Source: Romanomermis culicivorax
Lineage: Eukaryota > Nematoda > Enoplea > Mermithida > Mermithidae
Assembly (NCBI GenBank): GCA_963922205.1
Contig: CAWUHX010000028.1
Span: 558,001-622,000 of the forward strand
Length of the DNA stretch: 64,000 bases
Direction: 5' to 3'
The stretch's first letter is position 1, and every line of letters begins with the position of its first letter. This document shows positions 35,008 through 48,014 of the stretch, piece by piece. Made by a program: the position numbers and the translations under genes. The notes below the pieces were generated by a model, which worked only from the letters and a program-made list of their open reading frames with translations, searched no databases and was not told the origin of the DNA.

Positions 35008-37740
35008 GTTGTTTCAAAGTATTTGATTGCTCCCAAAGTGGAATGAAAAGGTCTGCCAAAGAAATAAAGATCCTCTGCATCTAAAGCTAAAATTGCTTGT
35101 TCCCGAAGAGAGAAAATTTGAATCCCTTGAGGCAATTTGCATCAAAGGGGGAGGAGTGTAATAGGGCCCTGGATCAACTACAGTAAGCTCATCAGCTTTC
35201 CAAAGTGATTTGCAAGAATGCATTGTTTGGGAGTTCAAAGTTGTCAGAAGGTTCACAACATCAAAGATTACCCTCCCAGCAAGTTTGTGATAAAGTTAGT
35301 TGTTGTTTTGTTTGTCTTAGTGAGCAGCATTTTTGTGACAAGCTCTGAGCATCGCTAGTAAATCGAAAACCCAACGTGTGATCTAGGTTGAGTCAAACTA
35401 TTTGGAAAATTGTTTGAATATTCGATTTCAACTCCTAGAAAGGTAAGTTAGGGCAGTCCGAGTTTCAGCTCCGAAAACCTTAAATGACTTGAGCAAAGTT
35501 CCTTGGATAAATTGGCATAGCGCTCTCCAGACATAGATGGCAAGAATTTTCCAGGGGGAAGGTCCATGGACCTGTTTCCCAGGGGGGTAGGGGGTAGGTG
35601 AGCAAAAAAATAAAAAAATTCTACAAGCCTGTTTTTCATACAAAATACATCTTGAAAAAAGTTCAGGGGGTGTTTTGATGATTTTTTTGGCCAGAGGGGT
35701 GGCCAGGGTCTCAAGTATGGGGGTTAACCCCCCTATGCCCCCATGTGCATGTATGGCACTCTCTATGAGCCTGTCAATCTCCTGTGTATGATTATCATTG
35801 TGTGAAATTCGTCAAACACTCTGAGTGTTCCATTTGCATTCTGCATGCTTTTCTATGTTCCGTACCTACCTCTCTTCTTTCAAACACGCTAAATAACTAT
35901 GAATCAACTAAACAGAACCAGGAAATTAACCTATGGAAGAATCAGGGAAACAGCCAGCTAACCCGGTAATCAGCCATTTAATTATTAACCACTGAGTCAA
36001 CCTGCCAACTTCTAACCAGAAAATCAACCTACCATTATATCAGAGATTCAACCAGCCAAACAGGAAATCAATCCACCAGTCAGGGAATCAATGAGCGAGC
36101 CAACTGGAAAATCAATCCACCAATCAGGGAATCATTGAGCAAACCAGCCACACAATGCAACCAGGAAATAAACTCATAGTCAGGGAATCAACCAAACAAT
36201 CAGGGAATCAATGTATGTGTTGCATTGGAAAATTTTGAGATTTTGGCTTTCTAAAATGCACCAGAATGTCCTCTTTAAAATTTTCTGACTTTTCATGGTT
36301 CCAGGCATAATTTATTCCCCTGACATTCTAGGTTTTTTGGTTACACGGGTAGAAACTGAAATAAGGAATAAGCTGTAAAATCAACTTTGATTGAATTCTG
36401 TCTATTTTGTACGCAATGAATGTAATAAACATTTTTTCCCTCCCTACCCTTGTTCAGCATGACAACCACTGGAATGATTGAGTAAACAATCAACTTTTTG
36501 AGTTGGCTGGTACCAGATGAACTGACGGGCTTTGTCCAGATATGATAACTTCAGAATGTTAGGTATTATAAGTGAAGTAGACATCCTACCAGTTGCGCTT
36601 GTCAAAAGAGCCCAAAATTTTTTCTTGTATTTCCAGATTTTTTTGGTCAAGAACACAGATTTGATGAAAAACAGCAGTTCTAGAGCACATAAATCCAAAA
36701 GGAAGGATAAATCAAATACAGTACATAATTCTTGACATTGCTGACCACAAAGATATCAGCAGTGTATTTCTAGGCATTCATTGTTGTTAATTTTTTCTCC
36801 TTTTTTTGGTGGAGTTGTGTTTTTCCCATTGTAAAATTTGTGTCTTTCATGGGCCACACTGTCTTCAATGAAGAAAAACTCAAAAAATTTTTGCCTTTTT
36901 CCAAAATTAGGGTTTTCCATAGCACAAGGTTGGCAACTCATGTGGTCCCTTGGAGCAGGTGTTTTTAAAGGTCAGGTTGCAATGTGCAACTTGCGGAAAA
37001 AATTTGATTGCTCACTCTATATAACTAAAAAATTTGAAATTTTATAGGAAAAATCCATTCGAAGCTAATTTTCTGGTATTTCCTCCAATTTGTGTCAATA
37101 AAAGACTTCTGAACCCCAATTTCTTGAGTTTTAGATAAAAAAAATGAAATGGCTGATGAGAGTAATTTGTGCGGCGCTTAGCACCCAAGAATTTCAATTT
37201 CGAGACTTTTCAAATGTTGGAATATTCCTTTTTTCATCTCATTATTCTGCAACTATCAATGATCAGTCGTGATCTTTTTGCCATTTGGTTGGTGAAAGAA
37301 GTCAAACATTTTTGATCTATTTTCGATCTAATATATCTGGAACCAGTAATTTACTAATCATAATCATTTATCAGGAGATATTGATTTTCAAACTGGCTAA
37401 AGCGCAAAAAACGCCATATTTCACCTCAGACTTAAATATCCATTAGTAATTTCTTCGCTATGCACAGGAAAAATATTTTGGATTTTGATATTCCATAATG
37501 CTGGAAAATGAATCTTATCAACATTTATTTCATGGATGAAGGGTTTAATTTTTTAGCGATTTCAAAGAATTCAAAGAGCTCACCTGGAAGAATTGTCATT
37601 GAATTTTTTATTGAAAGTGCATGGTCACTTTGAGAAGCATATATTTACACTGTCCACAATTTGGAAAATGTATAACTGCATAGTTGGTTTTGATGCATCA
37701 AACTAAAAAAATTGGCAGCTGCGCAGCAACATTGGTTTTT
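35008..37740. other. Dispersed repeats and unassigned sequence
   Basis: 35450-35760 is an inverted copy of 63340-63620 (poly-G/poly-C flanked, CAAAAAAATCATCAAAACA core). 35925-36215 holds a degenerate array of CAGGGAATCAAYC units, about 20-30 bases apart. 35080-35155 is open for 25 codons (KLKLLVPEERKFESLEAI) but unassigned. No gene is supported. Confidence 0.5.
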
Positions 37741-38640
37741 TTACGAGACAAACGTTTTAGCTCTGTACAAGTAGAAAAATAATGTTGAGGTTACATCATC
37801 AAGATACACCCATCCCATCCAGCAAGCATGCAAGACAAGGCGCTGGAACATAGATGTGGCATCGATCAATCCCATTGGCAAGCATTTGTACTGGAACAAA
37901 CCATGTAGCATAATTGTCATCATAAGCGGACGAGACTCAGGCGCCAATGTGATGTCCAAATACCCCTTTGACAAGTTGAGCTTGGTGAACATCCTGGCTC
38001 CTTGCAACTGCATGTACAAATCGTTGATTCATGGCAGTGGATGGTGTTCTGGAAAATCAAAGTTATTAAGAAGCGAGAAATCTGTCGTAATTCAAATTCT
38101 ACCATTGGGCTTGGGAAGTGTAACAAGGTTGAGGGCCCATGCACTGGATGTTGTAACTCCTTCCCAAATGTTGTGGGTGACCATTTGTTCGACCTCTTTC
38201 TCAACTGCAGCATGGCGAGCAATTGGCACTTGTCTGACTGGTTGGGCTATGGGAATGGCGTCATCCGTAAGCATAATGCAATGCTCAAAGTCTGGAAACT
38301 TTTCCATGCCATCTGCTATGAGTTTCAGGAAGTTGCTGGCAATATCACTAAAGTATCCCTTACTTGCCACAGGTGTACTTTGCACTGGCTGGACTGCAGC
38401 AGCTGGTGGCATCAAATCAATGGGTTGGACAAAGTTGATTTGTCATGTGGCTCCATCGATGACCAATTGTAGTGCCCCGATTGTATCAGTACCCCAGGTT
38501 GGGATTTTGATCATATCTAGAACAAGTAGAATTACCTTCACTCAGCGACCATTGCATTCCATTGTCATGGTAAACTGTCCTCTTAGACCAGCAATTTCCA
38601 TATTATTAAAGCTAATAATTGAGCCTTTGATCTGCTGAGT
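37741..38640 (-). pseudogene. Decayed Ty3/Gypsy reverse transcriptase fragment
   Basis: Minus-strand pieces in two frames: 38415-38092 includes RHAAVEKEVEQMV and LVTLPKPNGRI (start of the RT fingers); 38019-37741 includes GARMFTKLNLSKGYLDITLA and a degraded catalytic motif YLDDV. The usual catalytic first Asp motif (KLDLSKGY) reads KLNLSKGY. It belongs to a Gypsy lineage different from elements A and B, whose equivalent motif is TLDLKSGYWQVP. No protease, integrase or LTRs nearby. Confidence 0.75.
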
Positions 38641-38904
38641 GGCGTGCCAATCCATTTCATGTAAAGCGAGTATATAAACCTACTGATCCACACAACAAAT
38701 TTGGCGATATCGGATGGATGAATAGTTGGCCAAAGGCCCAACTATTTATACACAAAAAAGACCTCATGTAAAATTTACATAGCCCGCGGTGGGCGAAAAA
38801 TAACACACGAAAATGTGTGGGCAAAATTTGCATGCCCAAAAACTATATGCATGTGCACCAGCATGATGTGCACGTGCAAACACATCAGGTCAGAAAACGG
38901 TTCT

Positions 38905-40222
38905 CCATGTTTTTAACCATTTTTTGTATAGAAATTGATATTTTTCATAAACAATTTTCATTTTTCAGTATTTTTCTGACTGAAAGTATGGGTTTCCCTA
39001 TAACTACTATATGGCTAGCCATGAAATTGCAAAATCATGGGGCTAGGCCGTATGGCCGACTATTTCTGGGTGGATCCTAGACATACATGTAACGGAGCTC
39101 CGAGGTCTGAGGGGGGGTCGGAGCACTTTTTTGGGGCCGGGGGTCAGTAATTCCCAAAATTTTGGGGGGAGGGGTCCCTGAAGGAAAAAAAATTCGATTT
39201 TTTCCATGAAAAATGTCCGAAAAACGGTTTAAAAAGTAGTAATTTTTTTCTAAAAAAGGATAAAATATGTACTTATGGCGCGAAGCGCCGAGAAAATTGA
39301 CGTTTTTGACCATTTTTTATTCAAAAATTGACATTTTTCGTGGAAAAAATGACATTTTTCAGTATTTTTCCGACTAAAACCATGGGGGTTCCTAGGGCTA
39401 CCATATGGCTAGCCATAGGATTGGAAAATCCTGGGGGGGGGTCGCCCAATGGCTAGCCATATGGTCGACGATTTCTGGGGGGGTTCCCATAGCACTTCCC
39501 CCCCCCCCATAATTACATGTATGACCCTAGAGTACTTCCCACCCCTAATTACATGTATGCTTTATACACAGCTGTACACCAGTTGTATTCAGGGAATCAT
39601 AGGAACATACGCTTTCTCTGAGCTGACACAGCAAGCAGAAAAAAGATGAAAAACACTTGAAAACTTCCATTAAAGAAAATTTTAAGAATTTTTTAAAATA
39701 ATTTTTGACCATCGAATCAAAATCTCGAAATCTCGAAATCTTCTTACTATTCTGAGTTATGGGAAACCTATTCCTAAACTAAAATAGTATTCCGCTGACT
39801 CCTCCCAGACCTCCGGGCTCCATTGCATGTATGAAACATACATGCAACAAAGCCCTGAGGTCTGTGGAGAGATGGGATTGTTCGACTTTTTTAGGGCCGG
39901 CGGTCACTGATCCCCAAAATTTTGGGATGAAAAATAATTCAAAAAAGTAGTTTTTGTCTAAAAAACTGTAAAAATGTATTTATGGCGTGGAGTGCCAAGA
40001 CAATTGACATTTTTGGCCATTTTTTGTCCAAAAATTGACATTTTTCTTCAAAAAATTGACATTTCCCAGCATTTTTCCAACCAAAAGTATGGGGGTCTCT
40101 ATGACATCCATAAGGCTAGCCATAGGATTGGAAAATCTTGGTAGGGGTCGCCCAATGGCTAGCCATATGGCCGACGGTTGCTGGGGCGGGGATTCCTATA
40201 GCACTTCCAGCCTAATTGCATG
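38905..40222 (+). repeat. Cluster of TA-flanked CATGTAA-family elements
   Basis: Two near-complete copies: 39086-39519 (CATGTAACGGAGCTC ... ATAATTACATG, TA on both sides) and 39841-40222 (CATGCAACAAAGCCC ... TAATTGCATG). A truncated copy lies at about 38905-39080. All share GTATTTTTCCGAC, the palindrome ATGGCTAGCCATATGG and poly-G/C ends. Non-coding, non-autonomous. Confidence 0.7.
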
Positions 40223-40885
40223 TATGGTATGGAAAGGTTTTACCTATAAGTATCGTTCGTTATTCATTCAATCTAGGAAATTTGGAAGCAACTTCAGACA
40301 GTCCCACTGAACTGTTCGTGACAAAATTTCATCCGGGTGTAGAATTTTAACCATTTTCTGTCGTTATTTGTAAGTGATCTGGTTGATCAATTCTAAACCC
40401 ATTATACTGCCTATGTACTTTGATATCTTAGTTCGCTTTATGGCTGTCACATTACATTAGTGTCTATACTCGTTAGTGGCGCTTGGGAACCCGTAGCGGA
40501 ATTCGCAGCACAAAATGAAAGTGTTTCGATTTTTTCGCATACTCGTGGAGAAAGTCATTAGTATAACATAGTGCCATGAAAATATTTGCATGTACTCTGC
40601 TGGCATACTGAGGAATCGACTTGCCGCTAGGGATTCCTAAGCTCCACTAGTAGTATGAAGTTTCTTAATCGTTGCTTCAGTTTATAAGACGATGAGACTT
40701 TGAGCTTTTCGCTGGGCTTTGGGCTCAAGGTCCCTGGTCGAACTTTTATGTTTGAATATCATAGAGAACCTCGACATTATTTTGATCTACCTGATTGTTT
40801 TTTTCAGAAATTTTATAGTTATCGTTTATTCTTAACGATCGGAATGAAATACAATCATAAAGAACTCACGTTTCATAGGTATTGT
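40223..40885. other. Upstream region of ERCC8
   Basis: No further repeat recognised. This should include the ERCC8 promoter and 5' UTR. The frame is open upstream of ATG 40886 to 40700, but the residues there do not resemble CSA. No TATA box was called. Confidence 0.4.
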
Positions 40886-43126
40886 ATGGAAAATGAGCTG
40901 GGCATTGAACGTATTTCCAAAGAATCTTTGATGTCCCGCCGAGCAAGATCACTGGAACTCAGCCAATATCGAGAAATGGAACGATGGCGCGTTTCCAGTA
41001 CACACTGCCTAGATTTGGAGAGGAATAATTTTCGTTAGTTAATATTGCTTATATTAAATGATGTAGTATCGCCTATGTGCGAATTTTTGATATTCTCGGA
41101 AAATACCTTCTCCTATGCCTGTAAAAATCTGAATTTTCTTCCGTATATCGTTTTGTCAAAATCTGAGGACATTGCTGCAGTTAACTATGTATAACTGATG
41201 GAATATTCCATTTGTATTTTAGTTTGTTGGCTGGTTCAAACGATGGTTCCGTGGCGATATACGATTTGGAAGTTTTTAGTCAAACACCTCGAGAAACGTG
41301 CAGCATCATCGCATCTGTTAACAGGTTCTTATGTGTATCTTATCCTGCGATTATCTGATAGTATCGTATGAGAAACTTATGCCCAAAGACTAAAAACTCG
41401 CTACGGCGCGAAAAACGGCTCGTTTCTAAAAGATAAGGCCGATTAAAGTCGAATAAGACAATCGGAAGTATACTCGGCGATTGGCTCAATCGGAAATAGG
41501 CATAACAAAAGGCCGATTAATCACCATTTTGTTAATTGGTGATCAGGGTCGGATTGATAGCAGGAAAGTTGGAAAAAGTAGACCTCACCTCCATATTCCT
41601 CGTCTACAGAGCTCATGGCATATAATCCTCCCTATCCAAACCTTTTACTAAAAGTCGAATTAACTTTTAGCTTACAAGATGTCTCCAACTCTCAGGTACG
41701 ATCACAGCTAAATATATTGCCAATTTTCTTCTGTGAGATAGCTACGATTGATAATTTGTCCAAAATAAGCTGCATTTTGGCGTTATCCTATCATTTCATT
41801 GCGAATTTTAGCAGAGTTTGACGTCTTTTCAAATTTTCAGAGTAACATTAATTATACCGCAGATACAAATAATTCAGAAGCCCGATAAAGGTGAACTAAA
41901 ACCGCCCTTTATGCAGACTTTTTATGCCGAATAGGATAAGGCATAAAAAGAGAAAATGCTGCATTTTCTCTCGTTGAATATAATTGATCCCTTTACGATT
42001 TTGACTTAGATTCTGATTTCTCCAATGTAATCCAACACTGACGTTTTTAGGTTACTCTATATTTCTTTCTTTTACCGTTCAGAAACTCAAATCGGGCACA
42101 TACCAGCATATGCAGTTGGATACAGTGGCACGTTAGCGATACGGGCATTTTCACGACTAGCAGTCGCGATAAGACTTTGAAAGTTTGGGACACCAACAAT
42201 ATGAAACCGGTGGACAAATATCAATTCGACCGAGCCGTTTTCCAGCACAGCTTAGCACCTTTTTGTGCGAAAACATCTATCATAGCTGGTATATAAATTC
42301 TTAAGGGATTTATATTTTTGGTCTGAATCATGTGAGAAGTCAACACTTTCGATCGAAATTTTAGATTTTTTCTCTCATTATCAATAAAAATACCGTAGAG
42401 TTCAACTGCTGTAGCATGCCACAAATTGTTACATTTTTGGAAAATAAGCGAGCTCGTATAATTTTTCCTCTTAAGTAGCCACGGCATGCAGCAATGCTTA
42501 TCTCGTCGACTTAATTAGCGGCACTAAAATGCAACAACTTCGGGGCCATAAAGCCGGAGTTATTTGCGTCCAGTGGTCGCCAACCGACCCCAACGTCTTG
42601 GCCACCTCCGGTCAAGACGGTCAAATCATTATCTGGGACATAAGAAGTGCCAAAGTCAGTTCCGTGCGCTATAAAATTATTTATGCAGCTTATCCAGAGG
42701 TCATTTGAAAAAGTGTATTTCCAACGTTAAATATTCAACAGATTGAATTATTTTCAAGTAAAGGATTTTTCAAGCATTTTAGAAATATTTTGTAGCTTTC
42801 AGTTGAGTCTATGTTTTCACTGATAGCTTCTTATTGTTGTTCGGACATTTTTTATTTTTCAGACACAACTGACCGCATTGGGCGATAATAGTTCCGGCTC
42901 ATCGGCGTCTGCGGCGCATTCACACGCAATTACGGGTCTAAAATTTACAGAAGATGGATTTTATCTTATCTCCTTAGATACAGAAGGCTATACTAATCTT
43001 TGGAGCGGTCGAACGATGTGCCGTATGCGTAATTTTAAAACTAGAAAATTGACTGGTAATCTAGTGATTAGAGCCGTCGGATTGGACTTCGCTTATCATA
43101 TTTCTTCTCCTAATGAGTGAGTATAA
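40886..43126 (+). CDS. ERCC8: ERCC8 / Cockayne syndrome A (CSA) WD40 protein, first five exons (3'-partial)
   Basis: Exons 40886-41033, 41223-41324, 42083-42288, 42479-42654 and 42863-43126. CSA is the DDB1-CUL4 substrate receptor that acts with CSB in transcription-coupled nucleotide-excision repair. Start chosen because ENELGIERISKES...SLELSQYREMERW aligns with the CSA N-terminus, where the family has LELNKDRDVERI. WD-repeat motifs: AGSNDGSVAIYDLE, GIFTSSSRDKTLKVWD, LRGHKAGVICVQWSP then LATSGQDGQIIIWDIRSAK, and HSHAITGLKFTEDGFYLIS. Splice phases agree at every junction except exon 1/2, which is off by one base next to a T run at 41030-41032. The last roughly 100 residues of a normal CSA are missing. 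A weak alternative acceptor at 43350-43351 would give only 20 unrelated residues and a stop. Confidence 0.88.
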
Positions 43127-44399
43127 TTTTTTTTAATTCTCGTCAATCGCAGAAATTTGTATGTTCAAAAATTTCATTCTTGTGGCTTATTGCCCGACTT
43201 TTTAAGAGTCTATGTCTGTAAGAATCACCCCAGCACCATTATCAAGGGCGATAACCTAAAAAAATTTGTCCCGAATCTTACATATGTTGTTTAGCCTTTG
43301 ACGCTGATTATCATGAGAACAATCACTTTACACAAAACTCGTTTTTTTCAGAGTAATTATATGCAAAAACATCCTGAAAGATGAGTCAACGTTCGACGGT
43401 CGATGTTTCTAAGAAAGTCATTTGAGACATTGGAATTTAATAGAACCTTTTTGGAACTTATTGATGTTTTGCTTTGCTTTATCTTTCACTTGATGACAGC
43501 AGTCCCGAGTGTTTCAATAACCTTCTGGTTCTCCTGGCAACCACTGCATCCAATGATAAAATTTTGATCGTCAATAGGCAGCTCACTAATTAATTTCAGG
43601 TCATTCATTCTATGAGAGAATCTATCCAATCCCCCAATAGTGCATTGACTAGTTCTGAATCCACATTGTCAATATGCTCTATTGGCCAATCTATGTTGTT
43701 TATGGTTGAACAACTTGATAAACTGGATGAGGATACCAATGATAAAATTAACTACAGTAGGATGCATGGATAAAGCAAATGATAAATCATAGCCAGATTG
43801 CTGCTTATATACTGTGACCTCAGGATACAAGAATCATATGGCACATTCGAGAATACAATCCAGAAAAATATAGAAGCTTCTGATGAAATTGATGTAAAAA
43901 AACAGTGCCTGCGCATCATATTGTGTGTTCATACCGTAGTAAATGACACGGACAAATGAAATGAAAACTTTAAACTTTCTTATGTACTTCTGATAAAGCC
44001 TAGTTGTCATCATTTATACGACATCAGCATGACCCGCTTCGAATCTGTATGCTGAAGCAGGTATCACGCGCATAGTAAAACATAGGGTTCTTTTCAGGCA
44101 AATAAAAACCTTATATAGAAAAAAAACCATTTTGCTTCAACTGGATTCCTGAAGTAAAAAATGTGCTCTTTCCAATGATGGTAAGAATAAAAAGATCGAG
44201 GGTGAGCCCAATAGGACAATTCGGCTTCGAAAATTAGCACAAATTTGCGTTTTTTAGTTAATCTCTTCACATTGGGTCTAATTACTTTTGATATACTTGC
44301 TCAAGGATTATGATACTACTAAAGCATCATGATACCCACTCAGTTTTCTTCTAAAAAATCGGGGCATTACCTACTTTTGTCTTGGAGCTATACTGTAGA
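43127..44399. other. ERCC8 intron, nothing recognised
   Basis: AT-rich. I looked for the last WD repeats of CSA here and did not find them. No transposon ends seen before the repeat that starts near 44400. Confidence 0.5.
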
Positions 44400-44713
44400 T
44401 ATCTTAAGGGTCATCCGAATTCTCCACGATAAATTTTGCATGGCACTTTCAATCCAAATAATGCAAAGGCCGGAATATTCCGCCCAATTTGCATAGTCTA
44501 GCTGTGTTCAGAATCGGTAGTTGTGCTTGCGCAAAAAATTTCAAACCAATCGATAAGTTGATTATTGCACAAGCACTTGTCAAAGTAGACCAATTTTTGC
44601 AGGCGGAGTTCTTCCAACCGAGTATGGGTCTTCAAAAAGAGCCCTAGCTCGTCGAATACTCGACAAATCGAGCTGAAATTTTGCATAACATATTATCACA
44701 TGTATATGTACAG
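44400..44713 (+). repeat. Dispersed repeat, left half (interrupted by a hAT-type element)
   Basis: Matches 63645-63935 in the same orientation (ATCCGAATTCTCC, ATAAATTTTGCATGG, CCAACCGAGTATG, CGAGCTGAAATTTTGCATAA). Ends at ATGTACAG, the target of the insertion at 44714. The uninterrupted form is visible at 63900-64000. Confidence 0.7.
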
Positions 44714-45792
44714 CACTGTTTTCTTCTGCACAGTGCAGACTTTTTTTTGGTGATTTCCTCACTGGCGCAGAATTTTTTGAGTCGTGTGTTTGATCACATT
44801 GGATACAGAAAAGATGCATTTTCGTGCATTTTAGAAGGTCATAATCTCAAAATTTTCCGGCGCTTAGCGCCGGTTATAACTTTAATAAGCATTATTGTTT
44901 ATTTCCTAGCTCAGGTGCAGCTTCTAGCAAGTCTACCTTCACTCATCATTTAATCTTTAATAGTTTTAATCATCTTAAACGTATTATCTCATGTTTTAAT
45001 TGGTAATCTTCAATATTTTGTCTTGATATTTAATGAAGATTCACATTTTTTCATTGATAAATTTTTTTGAGAAAGATCAACATGTCATGTCTGTAAACTT
45101 TTTGAAACGATTATTCCTTTCTTAACGTAAAATCATTCGAAAATGGAAGTAGTTTTAAAAAATTTCTACTCTTCTTACTCATACCTTTTCGGCCAAGATC
45201 ATGAGAGTTCGCGAATAAATTACTGGCTTTAAAATTTTTCAAATATAAATTCTAGAAATTACGACTTTTGAACACAAAACTCGAATCTAATTGTCGAAAT
45301 AAATGTTTGGAAAATTGATTTTCCAGCGACGCAGAATGTCAATACCCAAAAAAAATTCCCGCGCTTCGCGCCGGAAACGTCTATATCTTTTTTGGGCTCT
45401 CACTTGTCATCATAGAGGACTTGACCGTCGATTTTTCATGTAATTCAAAGTCATTATGCTCTTGGATAGTTTGCTGGAAAATTTGTTCCACAATGCTTGT
45501 AGATTAGACATCGATCAAACTCAAAAATTTCAAAGGTTTCCTTAATTTTAATGAATTAAGGGCTCTTAAAACAGCGAAAGGTTTGAAAAAGCTCAAAAAT
45601 ACATACATAAAGCGTCTAAGAGCATTTTTAAGCGAAAAACGACTTCGGGAAAATGGGGAAACAAACTTTGACCCCTTCATCCGTTTGGGGAAAAGGCTTG
45701 GGGGGAAAAACAGTGGTAACAGGAGAAAGTGCAGAAACTTTCTTTTGACTTTTCTGCACTGAGCAGAAAGCCCGGTGCAGAAAAAAATACTG
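44714..45792 (+). mobile_element. Non-autonomous hAT-type element, left-anchored copy
   Basis: Starts CACTGTTTTCTTCTGCAC after ATGTACAG (44706-44713) and ends with the inverse of CAGTATTTTTTTCTGCAC at 45792. The right flank (CAACAAAG) does not repeat ATGTACAG; that octamer instead follows a second right-end copy at 63286-63293. Interior 44850-45500 matches 28634-29250 and carries the CCGGCGCTTAGCGCCGG hairpin. Confidence 0.7.
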
Positions 45793-45954
45793 CAACAAAG
45801 CATTCTAACGAGTTAGAGCAACAGAGAATTATTAAAATGATCTATCATAATTCGTGAATTTTACACTTTTATATGCACACAAAATGAAAAAAGCATCATT
45901 CTGTGAAAAGCACTTTGCTGCTACCAAGCACCGATTGTGCATCACTGTAGCCAC

Positions 45955-46930
45955 CTTCACACTAGAGCCACCGTCTCACTGTAGCCACCATATCGCTACA
46001 TCCACCATCTCACTATAGCTAATGTATCAGAATAGCCACCAAAATCTCACTAAAGCCACCGGGACGCATAATAATGATCTCACTACAGCCACCAGTGTCG
46101 CATACCAAAAGTGTCACTACAGCCAATGTCTCGGAAAAGCCACTCAACAGATAATGCAGAAAATTACTTGTTTTTCTGCACAATAAATATTTTGTGCATC
46201 GTATATACTTTAATTATCCGTCTATTTTTGCAAAAATAAATGTTAACCCATCAAATGCGCTACATGACGCAAAAAGTGACCGATTTCAAGAACAATTTGA
46301 TCATTATTTTGGTCATTTATTATAGGACGGCGAACATTTTTGAATTTTGCGACATGTAAGTTTCCGTTGACCCTGGCGTATAGCTGATCACGCTGCCTTG
46401 GAGCTGGAGCTCAACCACTATCAGTCTGATGACGTCCTCATAAACCACGGTTTTACTCACAGGTTCGTGTACAACAGCTTCCAAATGGAGCAACTCCATG
46501 GCAGCGTCCTCAGCGATACGCCAGGGTCGACGAAAACTTACGTCTCACAAAAGGAAGATTCGTAAATGTTCGCCGTGCTATAATAAATGATCAAAATAAT
46601 GATCAAATTGTTCTTGAAATCGGTCAGTTTTTGCGTCATGTAGCGCATTTAATGGTTTAACAGTTATTTCTGCAAAAATAGACGGATAATTAAAATATAC
46701 GATGCACAAAATATTTGTTGTGCAGAAAAACAAGTAATTTTCTGCATTATTTGTTGAGTGACTCTTCCGAAACATTGGCTGTAGTGACACTTTTGGTATG
46801 TGACACTGGTGGCTGTAGTAAGATCATTATTATGCGTCGTGGTGGCTCTAGTGAGATTTTGGTGGCTATTCTGGTACATTAGCTGTAGTGAGATGGTGGC
46901 TATAGTGATACAGTAGCTATAGTGAGACAG
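45955..46930 (+). repeat. Near-1 kb imperfect palindrome built of AGTGAGATGGTGGC-type units
   Basis: The left arm (about 45955-46411) is the reverse complement of the right arm (about 46483-46930), with a short centre at about 46412-46482. Outer parts are irregular arrays of GCCACCATCTCACTATA / its complement with a 17-20 base period; inner parts are unique (GGCGAACATT, ACCCTGGCGTAT, CGCTGCC). No long reading frame. A fold-back element or a palindromic duplication. Confidence 0.8.
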
Positions 46931-47394
46931 GCCCGCCAAGCACTTGCATAAAAACACTTCTAAAGTATTTTTTACATGTCCACATTAAGGTCTTTGGACC
47001 CAACAGTTTTTGAAGAGGCACCATAGCAGTGCCCGTTGTAAGCCACGACTGGATCAAAAATGAAGTACAGAAATCTAAGGTTGCTGTCATAGCAGGCCGT
47101 CGTTCTTTCATTAAACACATTGCGGTATTTAAGCTATCTACTCTCTTCTTCCAGTTATTATTATTTTTCAACGTCACTTAGTAGAAGAAACAAAATCTTA
47201 AAAAAGAAAGTGACGAAGTCTTTTGAATTCCAGCCCGGACTACGCTTCAATGATTTTTTCTTCCAGTTTCTAGCCGAACACTGATGAGGATAAATAAAAA
47301 ATGATCCATCTATCCGTAGAGATTGAAAGAAAAATTTCCACATAGTGTAATTTGACGTCACATACACTCGAGAAAATGATCGGATAAGGAAGAA
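46931..47394. other. Flank of element B, nothing recognised
   Basis: Between the palindrome and the left target duplication of B. No gene or repeat end recognised. Confidence 0.4.
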
Positions 47395-47398
47395 AATA

Positions 47399-48014
47399 TG
47401 TTGTGCAGGTCTTTCCTTAAGAGGCGTAAGAAAAGATTGGGTCTGAACTGACCTGTTAGAACTGATCCCTTGGCTAAGCCTCGGTGATTAGTGCAACAGT
47501 CCGGTTATCCCCAGACCTACAACAACAAAGATACACTTTGTTCTAAATACGGGGGCCTTACCAAGGACCTCCGCAGTCTCCTAGCTGAGACAAGGAATCC
47601 CCTCAGGGATAAACTTACTTGGGTATAACCCGAAAGGGGTTTCCCAAAACTTACTTGATGTAAGCCGGCGCCTGGGCCTCTGGCCCTCCGCCTTCGTCGA
47701 TGCGAATATTCTAAATAAACAGACGAATATATTAAATAATAAGTCCGACGAATTATGCAACAAGAATGTGGGTATACCACAGTAAATAATGTATGAACAA
47801 AACACGTTGCTGGGAAATTTATATTTGGGGACGCCAGCAAATATAACCAAAAATATAATAAAAACTCGAATATAGTGAACAATGATTTTCACTATCACTT
47901 TCGTTCTTTCTTTGGCGCTCCATTCTATGCAAATGTCTGCACCGCTGGTTGTCCCTTTCGTCGATTTGCATGTCGATTTCCCCACACGAATTGGCATCAA
48001 CAGGGTGCCCAACA
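47399..48014 (-). repeat. 3' LTR of element B
   Basis: 616 bp; on + it starts TGTTGTGCAGG and ends GGTGCCCAACA. Same length as the other LTR, no indels seen. Confidence 0.95.

Noticed and set aside
37856-38638. A 260-codon open frame on the + strand
   Set aside because: Antisense to a recognisable reverse transcriptase remnant; no protein-like features of its own.
43350-43412. Alternative last exon of ERCC8
   Set aside because: The acceptor is plausible and in phase, but the 20 residues before the stop do not resemble any WD repeat of CSA.
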